From contig CM055097.1 in the NCBI GenBank assembly GCA_029204225.1, forward strand, positions 6,407,676 through 6,471,675: 64,000 bases of DNA, read 5' to 3'. Every line of letters starts with the position of its first letter. Position 1 is the first letter of the stretch. This document shows positions 24,087 through 34,480 of the stretch, piece by piece. Source of the stretch: Diphasiastrum complanatum (Eukaryota; Streptophyta; Lycopodiopsida; Lycopodiales; Lycopodiaceae). Both the position numbers and the translations under genes were made by a program. Below the pieces are notes generated by a model. It saw only the letters and a list, made by a program, of their open reading frames with translations, did no database searches and had not been told where the DNA came from.

Positions 24087-25066
24087 GTCTCCATGTCATT
24101 TCTCTTTTTTTTAATATTCGCTCCCCTATGTCACGACATTTAATCTAGGGCCTCATGAAGGTAAAACCTTCTATAATAATTAGGTCTCCTAGAAAAGAAT
24201 GTTGATGAGAAATTAATTGTAGGGTCCATACTCCATACAAATCAAAAAGCCTTGTCACACAATATGTCTCATGTTCACAAAGGCCTTCTCAAAATATACT
24301 CTATGAACATTGAGGAGCCTTGTCACACAATGAGTGGCAAGGTGGTGAGTGCCTCCATGCCTCCTTCCCTCTCTCTCTCTCTCACAGGATAAGAGTTTTT
24401 TTCAATTAGCTCCACAAAGGTATATCCAAGAAACAAATAAATTGAGAAGCCTCCGTAGTGAATGCAATTTGCTTGGATTTCATTGAAAAAACGTAGTTTT
24501 AGAGCGATTATTCCATGCCCTTTGGCATCTAGATTGGTTGTTTCATTCTCATAGGTGACATGGAATATGGACCCTTTAAACTAAAGCCGCTTTGTGAGCC
24601 GGCACCACAACCACGCACGTAGCCCAATTTTTATTGTTGGCATCACCAAAGCACTCCTAATTCAGCAAAGATGTGTAACAATCAAAGGTGCAACAATGTG
24701 ATAACCCATACAAGAAAAACTAACCAATTTGCTAACTCTAGTAATCAAGTCGAATATATATTGAAAACTTATCTCAACGTCTGCACTGGAAGCATTTTAT
24801 ATCCTTCCAGTTTCATCTGAAACTGGAATCAAAGTTACTATAGATTTGTAGCAAGAATTGTGTGCATGCCTCAAACGGACTCATGGGGAGCCCAATTTTT
24901 TCTTTTGAAAATGTCAAGGAAACCAGAGCTGGATCACTTTTAGTTCCAAAATTGGCAAAAAACTGCATAAGCCGTGTAACTATGGAGCTTCTTCTCCTCC
25001 TCATTTTGACATGGACTTGTTCTTTAGCAGTATGGAGCATTCGGACTATTCTACTGAACTTAGCTT
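22011..25066. other. Spacer: AT-rich DNA, no gene recognised
   Basis: 22011-22540 looks like repeat DNA with several 'cttaagggc'-like words. 22540-24000 is strongly AT-rich with no motif. 24058-24083 is a poly(A) run without a recognisable LINE upstream. 24340-25066 is likely the 3' flank of the FAF-like gene. Frames at 22544-22819 and 23710-23910 are unsupported. Confidence 0.5.
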
Positions 25067-26725
25067 TTATGAAGTAGCTACAGCACACTCTTGTGGCCTC
25101 CTGTTGAATGTAAGCATCTTGTTGGGTGTTGACAGCTTATGAAATGGATGATTGGCGGCTGAACCCTGCTGCAATCCTTCTGATACACCTCGATCAAGGG
25201 TTTTGGCTTCATTTCTTGAAGCGATTGCAAATGAGCAAGACTTCCTTATGTTCAGTAATAAATTATCAGATGCACATTCATTTTTGTTGGAAATGAGAAG
25301 GCATGAAATGGAGCCATCATCTTTCAGCTCACTTCCAGCCACATTTCTTCTTGATCTGCTGCTGTGTATCTTTCCTCTTGTCCCGTGAGCCATGAATGTA
25401 CTTTCCCATTCCTCCCCAAGGTCTTCTGCTTGTTCATCACAGTGATGAATAATCCGGTTTGCTCGTGGGAGCCGTGTGTTTTTATTTCCTTCTTGATTTA
25501 ACAAATCTTCGCCAGAAATTATTTGCTTAGCCGATATACTGCCTTCAGCTGCCGGACCATCAGTAGGATCAACAACCCGATTGGCTCCCAGCAGAAAATG
25601 CCTGTGTCTGGGAGTTTGCTGGTGCAGCAGAGATGCTTCACTCCCAGAAAGCTTTTTTGCGGCTTCACTAGAAAATTCAAGAGCTTCATCCAATGGAGTA
25701 TTTTTGCGATGCCCTTTTTCTCCAGTTTCTTCCCAATTCAGAAGAGATTTATCATTTCCATAATTTGCTTGCTCAGCTTTCGTGTTGCATTGAACACTTG
25801 CTGGCTTCCCCTCGTCCAAGCGAATATGATCCACTGTCTCTGACACGGCGGTTGCTGAAGAAGTATGGACATCATTTGAGCAGGATTCAGTGGCCAGTTC
25901 TTGTGGGTGGATCAACTGCAGCACTAGACGACCATTGGTGCGTATCGACAGGAACGGTAGCCGAGGCGCCACCTTCACTTCTCTTAACATAAATCTTCCT
26001 TGGCTCCTGATGGGCTGAAGCAGCACGCACCCCTCCTGTGAGTTTACCGCCTTCCTACTAAGAGATGCCAGTGGCGGAGGAAAATCTCCTCTCAATCTTC
26101 TGGCATTCATTGCTTTCCTGCGGAAAAAGATTGAAGCTTCCTCTTCGTTAAGCTCATCATCGCTGATCTCACCACAGCTATCTTTAACTCCGGAGTCTAT
26201 CTGAGTGGCAGACAAATCCTGAACGACTGGCTGTTCTTTTTCTGCAATGCTGTTGAAGGGGATCAAGCATTTTATCGCAGTAGAGTTCACTGTTGTTCCT
26301 CTACCCAGCAATCCGTCCTCCGCGCTGCTCTCCATGAGCTTCCACTCAATCACCTCGTGACCATCGGTCGGAGAAAATGGATAAATCTCTACAGAAGCTT
26401 GCTGTCTTACTGTGATCTCTCCCCCAGCTTGGCCAGCTGGGGAGCAACGTCCCAACGCCCATGGCCGCGCTGATCTGGCTAAATACAGCGCCATCCACAG
26501 AGAGCGAGAAATCTTCAGGGAGAAAATCTTTGCACTTGGATCATTCTGGTTGATCTCTTCTTCGGGAGGAGGGGTTCCATGGGAATCCACAACAGCGCCT
26601 AAGGTTTTAAGGTGGGATAAAGGCATGGCTTTGAAATTCGAGGTGGTTTTGGACGATTTGCGTTTGGATTTGGCAGCCTCCTTGCAGGCTGCTGATGAAT
26701 GCCAGCGCGAAGGAAAAGTCCTCAT
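25067..26725 (-). CDS. FANTASTIC FOUR (FAF)-like protein
   Basis: A single intact frame of 552 residues starts from ATG 26725 (the longer frame to 26749 has no ATG). Around residues 212-276 it has the pattern of the plant FAF domain: an acidic stretch (SDDELNEEEAS), then RLRGDFPPPLASLSRKA, then a segment ending in SQGRFMLREVKV, then FLSIRTNGRLVLQLI. The two GR(F/L) repeats and FPPPL are the family signature. In Arabidopsis, FAF proteins influence shoot meristem size through WUSCHEL; this copy's role is inferred only as 'FAF-like regulator'. The rest is low-complexity, Ser/Glu-rich and probably disordered, with no membrane segment. It is intronless, as FAF genes often are, and longer than the roughly 250-350 residues usual in angiosperm FAFs. 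GC content is visibly higher than in the surrounding repeats. Confidence 0.8.
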   Translation of the reverse strand: MRTFPSRWHSSAACKEAAKSKRKSSKTTSNFKAMPLSHLKTLGAVVDSHGTPPPEEEINQNDPSAKIFSLKISRSLWMALYLARSARPWALGRCSPAGQAGGEITVRQQASVEIYPFSPTDGHEVIEWKLMESSAEDGLLGRGTTVNSTAIKCLIPFNSIAEKEQPVVQDLSATQIDSGVKDSCGEISDDELNEEEASIFFRRKAMNARRLRGDFPPPLASLSRKAVNSQEGCVLLQPIRSQGRFMLREVKVAPRLPFLSIRTNGRLVLQLIHPQELATESCSNDVHTSSATAVSETVDHIRLDEGKPASVQCNTKAEQANYGNDKSLLNWEETGEKGHRKNTPLDEALEFSSEAAKKLSGSEASLLHQQTPRHRHFLLGANRVVDPTDGPAAEGSISAKQIISGEDLLNQEGNKNTRLPRANRIIHHCDEQAEDLGEEWESTFMAHGTRGKIHSSRSRRNVAGSELKDDGSISCLLISNKNECASDNLLLNIRKSCSFAIASRNEAKTLDRGVSEGLQQGSAANHPFHKLSTPNKMLTFNRRPQECAVATS

Positions 26726-27256
26726 CTTTGTGGTGCAATTAACCAGCACAATGACAAAATAAGAGCAGCACTAGAAGATCGATCACCAAATGAGCCAGCT
26801 CAAAGTAGGTGAGGGACTCTAATACTAGAGAAATGAGCAGAAGCAAATATAAATAATTGAAGCTTTGATCTGAGAATGAATTAAGAGTAAGTCTGCAAAC
26901 TAGCACCACTAGCAGATGGGCAGAAACAAATCGAAATGGTTGAAGCTTTGACAATGATCAGCCATTAGAAATTATATTGGAGCCTGACTCAAAGCTCTAC
27001 AAGATGAGCATAGCAGTGCTTCCAGTTAAAGTTCCAGAAATAAAACTATCAAAGCACTCAATTAGCACAGAAACTTTACAAAATGAGCATGTGGGGCTGG
27101 TCATCTCCGCTTGGAAATCCTTGAAAGATGAGGATGTGGTGAGATTGAACAAGTCTATGACTGAGATTATTGGCTCTGTTTACACAAACAACCCAAAACC
27201 CAGTTGAAGCCACCAGCAACCATCTAAGTCCTGAAAATCCTCCATCTCTGCAGTCC

Positions 27257-27264
27257 TTTATATA
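27257..27264 (-). promoter_or_regulatory. TATA box of the FAF-like gene
   Basis: On the minus strand the sequence CTATATAAAGG lies about 530 bp upstream of the ATG, so transcription would start near 27230 with a 5' leader of about 500 nt. The leader has the (GA)n tract just upstream of the TATA box. Both features fit a plant pol II promoter, but no transcript data are available here. Confidence 0.55.
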
Positions 27265-27271
27265 GGCCATA

Positions 27272-27274
<3 letters not shown>

Positions 27275-27315
<41 letters not shown>
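27275..27315. repeat. (CT)n tract at the FAF-like promoter
   Basis: About 41 bp of CT, i.e. GA on the gene's strand, directly upstream of the TATA box. GA repeats in plant promoters bind BPC/GAGA-binding proteins; that role here is inferred. Confidence 0.9.
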
Positions 27316-27319
<4 letters not shown>

Positions 27320-27544
27320 ACTATTTTCTGTCATTTGTGAGGAAATAGAGTAGCTTGCGTGTCTTGCCACGTCAGATTGTAGTACCAAGAATTTCCACAA
27401 AGACTATAGACTACGTGTAAAGTTCATGAGAAAGAGCCTTATGATTTGAACTTGGCACAAAGGCAATCATATGTGAAAAAGAAAGTTTATCTCTCATGAT
27501 TGGCTTCCCATCACCAAATGTCATGAGATAAAATTCTCTCCACA

Positions 27545-27600
27545 TGCTTGGGACTTGAAGAAACTTTGAATGTCAAGGTAACCAATTGAGCCAACCTCAT
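27545..27600 (-). repeat. Diverged relative of the tRNA-derived insert at 5801-5885
   Basis: The minus strand reads GGTTGGCTCAATTGGTTACC, then 'ttgaca.tcaaagtttctt', matching the A-box half of the 5.8-kb insert. The B-box is no longer recognisable and no clear target duplication is seen. Confidence 0.5.
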
Positions 27601-28918
27601 GCCTATTACATGAGGAAGAATAATGCTATGGTGTTATCAATAGTTGTCACTTTAACAACATTGAAGTTGGCCAGTAACTCGGTTATAAAACCTGATGGAA
27701 AATTGATACATACTCCAATTACCGTAGCTGGAAAGACTACCTACATCGATTTCTATGTTATGAAAATGCATCCCGGTAGTAGGGGATATTCTATCCTACT
27801 AGGACGTCCTTGGCTTCGACTAAGTAACTGCATAGTTGATATTCCAACAAGAGTATTAGTTTTCGGAAGGGGGAAAGAAAGAGTAGTGGTTGATGGATAT
27901 CCAGAAGTACCTCAATCTGAGAGAGCACCAATTGCATCAACTGAATGGGAAGAACTCACTGATAGTGATACCAATTCTGAAACATCGACAGATGAAGGAG
28001 GGATGTACTAGGCTTAGAGTGGAATACCCCAGATGAACCACCTCCCAAGATTAGAGAACCTGATATCTGTCTTATAAACCTTGGAACAGAGGATGAACCT
28101 AAGAAGAAAAGTAGGTGCCCACCTAAGCCCAGAAGACAAGAAAATCTATGAGGACTTGTGCAAGAAATATCAGCACATATTTGCTTGGAATTATTCAGAT
28201 CTGAAAGGAATACCTCCAGATTTAGTGAAGCATACTATACCCTTGAAACCTGATGCCAAACCCATTAGGCAGAAACAACAAAGATTGCCATTTCACATGA
28301 AAGGAGTATTGAAGGAATTAGAACGATTGAAAGGAACTGGATTGATCTTTCCTGTGGACAATACTGAATGGTGTTCACCGATAGTCTCACGACCAAAAAA
28401 GAATTCTACTCAAATCCGAGTCTGTGTCGACTACAAGCAACTAAACAAACATACGATAAAAGATTATTACCCGTTGCCTTTTATAGACCAAGTGCTAGAA
28501 GAATTGGCAGGGAGAGAAATCTACTCTTTCATGGACTGTTTTGCTGGATATAACCAAATAGCCATTGCCGAAGAGGATAAGCTTAAAACCACTTTCACCA
28601 CCACCTTCGGAGTTTTCGTCTATCACGTTATGCCTTTCGGTTTATCAAACGCTCTAGCCACATATCAAAGGTTTATGAATGAAAATTTTCAAGATATCTT
28701 AGATAGAAACTTGAAAATCTTTATGGATGATTTATGTGGAGCATCTTTTGTTAAAAAACATTTAGCGATACTTGAAAAATGTTTTTAGACGTGTGCTACT
28801 ACTTGTATAGCCCTAAATGCCAACAAGTGTATATTTGGAGTACCCTATGGTGTACTATTAGGGCATGTCATTAGCCGCTATGGTATAGCCACCAATCGAG
28901 AAAAATTGCGATGCTTTT
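27600..28918 (+). pseudogene. Ty3/gypsy protease-RT fragment
   Basis: The first frame (27600-28011) ends with a retropepsin-type segment, YSILLGRPWLR, and an acidic linker. After frameshifts near 28010 and 28110 the RT follows: KHTIPLKPDAKPIRQKQQR, FPVDNTEWCSPIVSRPKK, VCVDYKQLNKHTIKD, YPLPFIDQVLEELAG, FGVFVYHVMPFGLSNA and the active-site motif FMDD. A stop at 28786-28788 is followed in frame by the thumb segment NANKCIFGV and LLGHVIS. Gag, the N-terminal part of protease, RNase H and integrase are absent, and no LTR was found. Order PR-RT and motif style place it in Ty3/gypsy, not copia. Confidence 0.8.
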
Positions 28919-29417
28919 AGCCATCATGATGTATGAATTCATTCATTCCTTTATTGCTGAATTAATTGAAAGACTTCGAAAAAATTCCAAGAATTATTCA
29001 CATCCATACAGAAGTAATATTCCATCAATCTTTAGAGCATAGTTCATCACTCGAAGGAGTTATTTGAATTTTAATCCAACAGTCACACAATCAAGAAATC
29101 TCTATAAAGTATGGATTCAAATAAGTGAGAAATAGATTTAAGGACTTCTAGATTTTGTAAATAGTAAAATACCATTTGGGTTCCCAAACACCCTAAAAAA
29201 ATATGACCAATGGATTTGCCCCGTTAGATTTACCATTATAGTGAGTACTAACCCTTGGTCTACAGAAGTTCCCTTTGGATCATTGATGTCCCATACCACC
29301 AGCTTTTCCTGCAAGTTGATTCTCTGCTTCTAGACCTATTTACTATAGATTTAAAATGATCTATCCTATACCTGAATATAGAATTTGTCTTTTACAACCA
29401 ATTCTAGGAGATACTTC

Positions 29418-29600
29418 TTAGCCAAAAAGTTTTTTATGCTCCTCAAGCACTTCACCATAGATGAACATATCATCTAAGAATACAACTATGAATTGACCCA
29501 GACATGGACAAAAAAGATTATTCATAGTCTGTTGAAATGTCCCAGGTGCATTTTTGTGAATCCAAGTGTCGACCAATGATTTTCTGATCCATGAGGACAA
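29418..29600 (-). pseudogene. Ty3/gypsy RT active-site fragment
   Basis: The minus strand encodes NAPGTFQQTMNNLF followed by FIVVFLDDMFIYG and EEHKKL, i.e. the gypsy RT palm with an FLDD active-site motif. It differs in sequence from the plus-strand RT nearby and represents another family. Flanks (28919-29417) show no other recognisable domain. Confidence 0.65.
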
Positions 29601-29639
29601 GACAGATATTCTAGTGCAAATAACAATTAGTCATTCGAT

Positions 29640-29946
29640 CCTTGAGTGTAGACAAGACCATAGTACGAAAAGAAAACAAACAATCACACAATTTGCGAAA
29701 AGCGTAGTCATTGATCCATATTCACAATACATATAGGTGAGCTCAAATTGGTTTCACACCCCGAATAGGCTTCACGCCAACAGCCTTAGCATGTCGTCTT
29801 ACTATGACGTGTGCACAAATACTACACCTAACCGTCTATCAGTGTCACATGACATCGAGCACTAACATATAAAAACTATTTAACCAACTAACTAACATGT
29901 TAGCTGACTGTGAAGTGTCACCATGGTTTCAGACCATGAACTAACA
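29640..29946 (-). mobile_element. Copia 3' LTR, minus strand (far end uncertain)
   Basis: The minus strand reads TGTTAGTTCATGG immediately after the purine tract GAGAGAGGGA (rc of 29947-29956), which follows the RNase H stop. The LTR runs toward lower coordinates, but its end was not fixed and the matching 5' LTR near 33.4 kb was not seen. Confidence 0.5.
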
Positions 29947-29959
29947 ATCCCTCTCTCAC

Positions 29960-32900
29960 TGACCGGTCAACTCTAATTACTTATTTACATTATCCTCAAT
30001 TTCTGTTATGCCCATTAGATTTCTCATAAACACAAACTTGTGATTATTAAATCCTTTGGTCATGATGTCAGCAATCATACAGCTAGTGGGACAAAATTTA
30101 AGGTTAAGTGCCCCTTCTTGAACCAAATCTCTGACAAAATGATATTGGATCGTTATATGTTTACTTTTCTTGTGAAAACTTGCATTCTTACTTAATAATA
30201 AACACCCTTGATTATCAATATAGAGAACCATTTTTGAGGTGTCAATCTCAAGCTCTTCAAGCATGATTCTCATCCATAAGAATTCTTTTGTTGTATGGCA
30301 CACTCCCATGTATTCAACCTCTATAGAGGACAGAGTTGTGGAATGTTGCTTCTTACAACTCCAGCTAAAGCATGTTCTTCCAAATTTGTATATGTAACCA
30401 CACGTCGATTTTCTGTCATTAACATCTCCCGCCCAGTAAAAAGTCTACAAATCCTGTCATTTGTTCATGGACAATCTTGAGTTCAATTCCATATTTCACA
30501 GTTTCTTTCAAATATCTTATGACCCTCTTTGCTGCCTGCCAGTGTCCTTTTTCCAAGATTTGCCTAAAATTGGCTTAATTTGGTGACTTCCACTGCAATA
30601 TCCGGTCAAGTACACACCATAGCATATATCAGACTACCAATTAGTGCTCTGTATGATTTCTCCTTCCATTTTGAATTTTTCTATCATTGACTCAATGTAA
30701 ATGCTCTATGAAGCCCAGGTGAGTCCTATAAATTTCCAGACAATAGTCCAACGGTCCTAGATCTTTCATCTCAAACTCTCCCTTCAATCTCTCCTTAAAC
30801 TCATCCATGACCTCTTTATTGTTGAAAATATTATAATGTCATCTACATATAATGCAATAGCCTGACATAAATCCATGTGTTAGCATAACATCTCCTAAGC
30901 CCATTTTGAATCAAGAAATTGTCTATTCTTTGATACCACATTCTTAACGACTGCTTTAGCTCGTATAATGCTTTCTTGAGTGCGCATACCTTGTTGATGC
31001 CATTGTTGAAGCCAATAGGTTGTTCCTTGTACACCTCTTCCTCTAATTCTCCAAGCAAAAATGTGGTCTTCACATCCATCATATTCTATTCTACCTCCAT
31101 ATTGTGAATTGTAGCCCATATTATCAGAGTCTTGAGAGAAGTCAGCTTCACAATTGGGGCATAGGTCTCCATGCAATCTACTCCTTCCACCTGATTGTAT
31201 CATTTTCCAACTAGCCTGGCCTTAAACCCCTCGACTGTCCCATCTGCTTGAAACTTTATTTTAAAATCCCATTTGCATCCCACTGCTTTTCTTCTTCCTG
31301 GTAAGTCAACCAGTTTTCAGGCTTGATTCTTCATGATTGATTCTATCTTGCTTGCCATTGCTTGCTCCCATTGTTCTCTTTCCGGACTTTCTTGAATCTC
31401 ATTAAAGTCTAGCTCACGTATCCTTCCTCTATGTGTATCTGTGTAAAAGGTCATCTCATCAAACCTTTCAGACATCCTATGCTACCTCTCGGATCTCCTT
31501 GGATGATTCCTTACTTCTTTTGATGTAGCTTCATCCTGCACATCTTCAACTATAGGTTCCCCTTCGAATCTCACTTGATACATCTCAGGTAGTTCCTCCA
31601 TAGTCCATTATCCAAGCTTATTCGCTCTCGTTCATTATCCTTTGATCCCTCATCCGATTCCATGTCAACGATGTCTTCTTCGAAAATTACATCCCTTGAG
31701 ATTGCCACTTTGTGTGTGACAGTGTTATATACCTTGTATCCAATGGCATTTTCTAGATATCCCACAAATATGCAGGCCATTCCTCTTGCATCCAGCTTCT
31801 TTCTTTGTTCCTCAGGGACATGCACATAGACTTTTCTTCCAAATACTTTCATATGTGTTTACTCCAGACCACAATGTTTTTGGAATTTTTCCTTTCAGGG
31901 CTAAGTTTGGTACTTTGTTTGATATGTACATTGTTGTGTTAATAGCTTAAGCCCATAGGGATTTTGGAATTCCCCTCTCCTCTGCACCATACATCTAGCC
32001 ATATCCAACAGAGTGTGATTCTTTCTCTCAACAATCTTGTTATGCTGAGGAGTGTAAGTCATGGTGAATTCTTAATGAATTCTTTTTTCTTTGCAGAACT
32101 CCTTTAACCTGTTTCCAATGTATTCTCCTCCATTGTCAGATCTCACCCTTTTTACCCCATCCAGTTTTCAACTTTTGTGACAAATTCTTTGAATTTGTCT
32201 GGCACATGATCCTTGGTCCTGATGACATATATAAATGTCTTTCTACTATAATCGTCCATGAACATGAAAAAGTACCTTTCCTTTTCTATTGATTCCTTTT
32301 CCATAGGTCTACATATATCTATATGTATCAGCTCTCATATTCCTTTTGTCATCGTCCCAGTCCTTTGCTTAAAAGGCTCCTTGTGTTGTTTCCCTACAGC
32401 ACAAGCTTTGCAAATGTACGGCTCTACATTCTTGTCATAGTCAAAATTGCTCACCAAATCTTTGGATCTCATTAATTCCATTGTTGCCGCTCTTATGTGT
32501 CCAAGCCTTCGATGCCACAATGCATCTTTTTTTGTTCTTGATACTGCAATATGTGCTTGATGGTCTGTTACAACTGTGGCCATCCATTTGTATAGGCCCC
32601 TGTCAATTACAGCACTCGCTATTGCTTTCTTATCCTTGATTATGATGCAGTGGTTGCCTTTGAACTTCAGCTCCAATCCAATATGCGCCATCCTGTTGAC
32701 TGACAAGAGGTTCTTTGATACTCACATACATCACATCATTTAACACACTCATTTTGTTTCTGCCAAGTTCTAATTGCACTACTCCTGATCTAGGTTATTT
32801 GAAGGATTTTTGGTTCTCTTCCATTACTCTCTTCTCCTTCAAGTTATCCTCATATGTTAAAAATACTTTTCTGTTGAAGGTCATGTGTGTCATTGCCCCT

Positions 32901-33340
32901 GAGTCCAAATACCAGGCTTCATCAATGCTCTTTTCTCCTTAGTCTGATATGTCAATCACCATTGGCATTTTTCCCTCCACCATTTCTTGGGAGTGACCTT
33001 TGTTTTGAATTTTTGCACATTATCTTCAAGAGCCATGAGAGCTATATTCTCCTTTGTCTACTCTGCTTCAACCATGTTCACCTTCATCGCTCCCTTTCTC
33101 TTCATATTTTCAGCTCTCTTGGAACATGCCCTTGCAATGTGGCCTAGATTGTGACAGTAGTAGCAGATGATCTGTTTTCTCTTCTTGACCTATTGTTTTC
33201 CTTGGCCTTCTTCTGCACCCTGACCTCCTTCTGCCAATCGAGCTTTGTTTGAACTCTGTTTTTGACCTCTATTTGAATATCCACTCATGTCGTTCAGTGT
33301 CAGCTTCCCAATGAGTGCTAACTCATCCCTCATCGACTTG
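29960..33340 (-). pseudogene. Degenerate copia element, gag zinc knuckle to RNase H
   Basis: Reading leftward: zinc knuckle CYYCHNLGHIARAC (about 33150), GAG-pre-integrase block LWHRRLGHIRAATM with CKACAVGKQHKEPF (32335-32706), integrase end MKVFGRKVYVHVPEEQRKK and IFVGYLENAIGYKVYN (31571-31852), RT with MDVKTTFLLGELEEEVYKEQP and ALKKALYELKQSLRMWY (30843-31082), and RNase H ending CMIADIMTKG (29977-30309). The active-site region of RT is badly decayed. Stops and frameshifts are many. All parts are in normal order, so this is one old element and not a patchwork. Confidence 0.85.
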
Positions 33341-33344
33341 AATT

Positions 33345-34480
33345 AGCCTTTGTATGACAACATTCATTAATTTCATATCTATATGATTACCTAAAAAGTC
33401 TCTGTCTGAAAATCCATAAAGTTTAGGTATAGATCCACACAATACATTATGCCAAAATCTCTAGATCCAAAGATGTATCTCAACACTCTTTTTTCTATCT
33501 TCCAATGAGGTCTACTAGGATCCGAGCTTGAATTGACTTAACCTACCAACTCAATAGCTTGGATCTTATCTTGTGATGGCTAGATATATAAGAGATCCTA
33601 TTAGCTTCCTATAGAGAATAATGTCCTTGAGAGATCTTTCATTACCTCTTATAGTTAGTTTTACATTAGATTCCATAGGTGTAGAAACAAATTTGCATTC
33701 ATCAATATGAAACCTTTTGAGAATAGAGTTAGTCTCTTCACTTGACAAATAAAGGTAGTTTTAGAAGTCCTACTCACTTCTATTCCTAAGATATAGTGCA
33801 AGTCACCAAGATCATAAACCCCAAACTCAATCTTGAGAGCTGTCTTGATATCATCTATATCTTGCTTATTACAACCACTTAAAATTTAATTGTCATCCAC
33901 ATATATTAAGAGGATAGTAACATCATTGCCCTTTATTCTAGAGTAGAATGAATGATCATACTCACTCATAATGAAGTTTTGAGAGAATAAAATAGTGTTA
34001 AGCTCAGCATACCAACTCTTTGTCGCTTTCTTAAGTCCATACAAATTTTTTTGAAGTAAGCACACCATATTTCACTTGTTTTGAGAAGTTTAGCCCTCCA
34101 TGTAAACTTCCTCATCAAGATCTCCATTCAAGAAAGCAATAAAAACTTCCATTTGTTATAGCCAACCATAAAGTGTAGCAAGAGAAATGATGGTTCAAAT
34201 GCCTACCATCTTTTCCATGGGTGAAAAGGTTTCATCATAGTTAATACCATACTCTTGATCACATCCGTTTGCGCCACCAACCTTGCTTTGCAGTTGTTGA
34301 TGGATCCATCTTGATGTGTCTTCACCTTGAAGATCCATCTACATCGAAATTTCTTCTTGTCTTGTGGAAGCTTCACCAATCTGCAAGTGTTGTTCTTCAT
34401 AAGAGCTTGATACTCCAAATTCATTGCCTGGATCCACTCCTCTTCTTGCCTTGCTTCTATAGATTTTCTTCATGTTTTCT
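33345..34480 (-). pseudogene. Second copia RT fragment in tandem
   Basis: Reading leftward: RT start EYQALMKNNTCRLVKLPQDKK and KARLVA (34203-34424), NLYGLKKATKSWYAELN with ILLIYVDD (33886-34068), then FHIDECKFVSTPMESNVKL and YRKLIGSLIYLAITR (33566-33748), and a decayed start of RNase H to about 33400. The family is close to the chimera at 19909-20945. The 5' side stops near 34480. Confidence 0.8.

Noticed and set aside
25152-26762. Plus-strand frames opposite the FAF-like gene (up to 116 codons)
   Set aside because: They are antisense shadows of the minus-strand coding sequence, without independent motifs.
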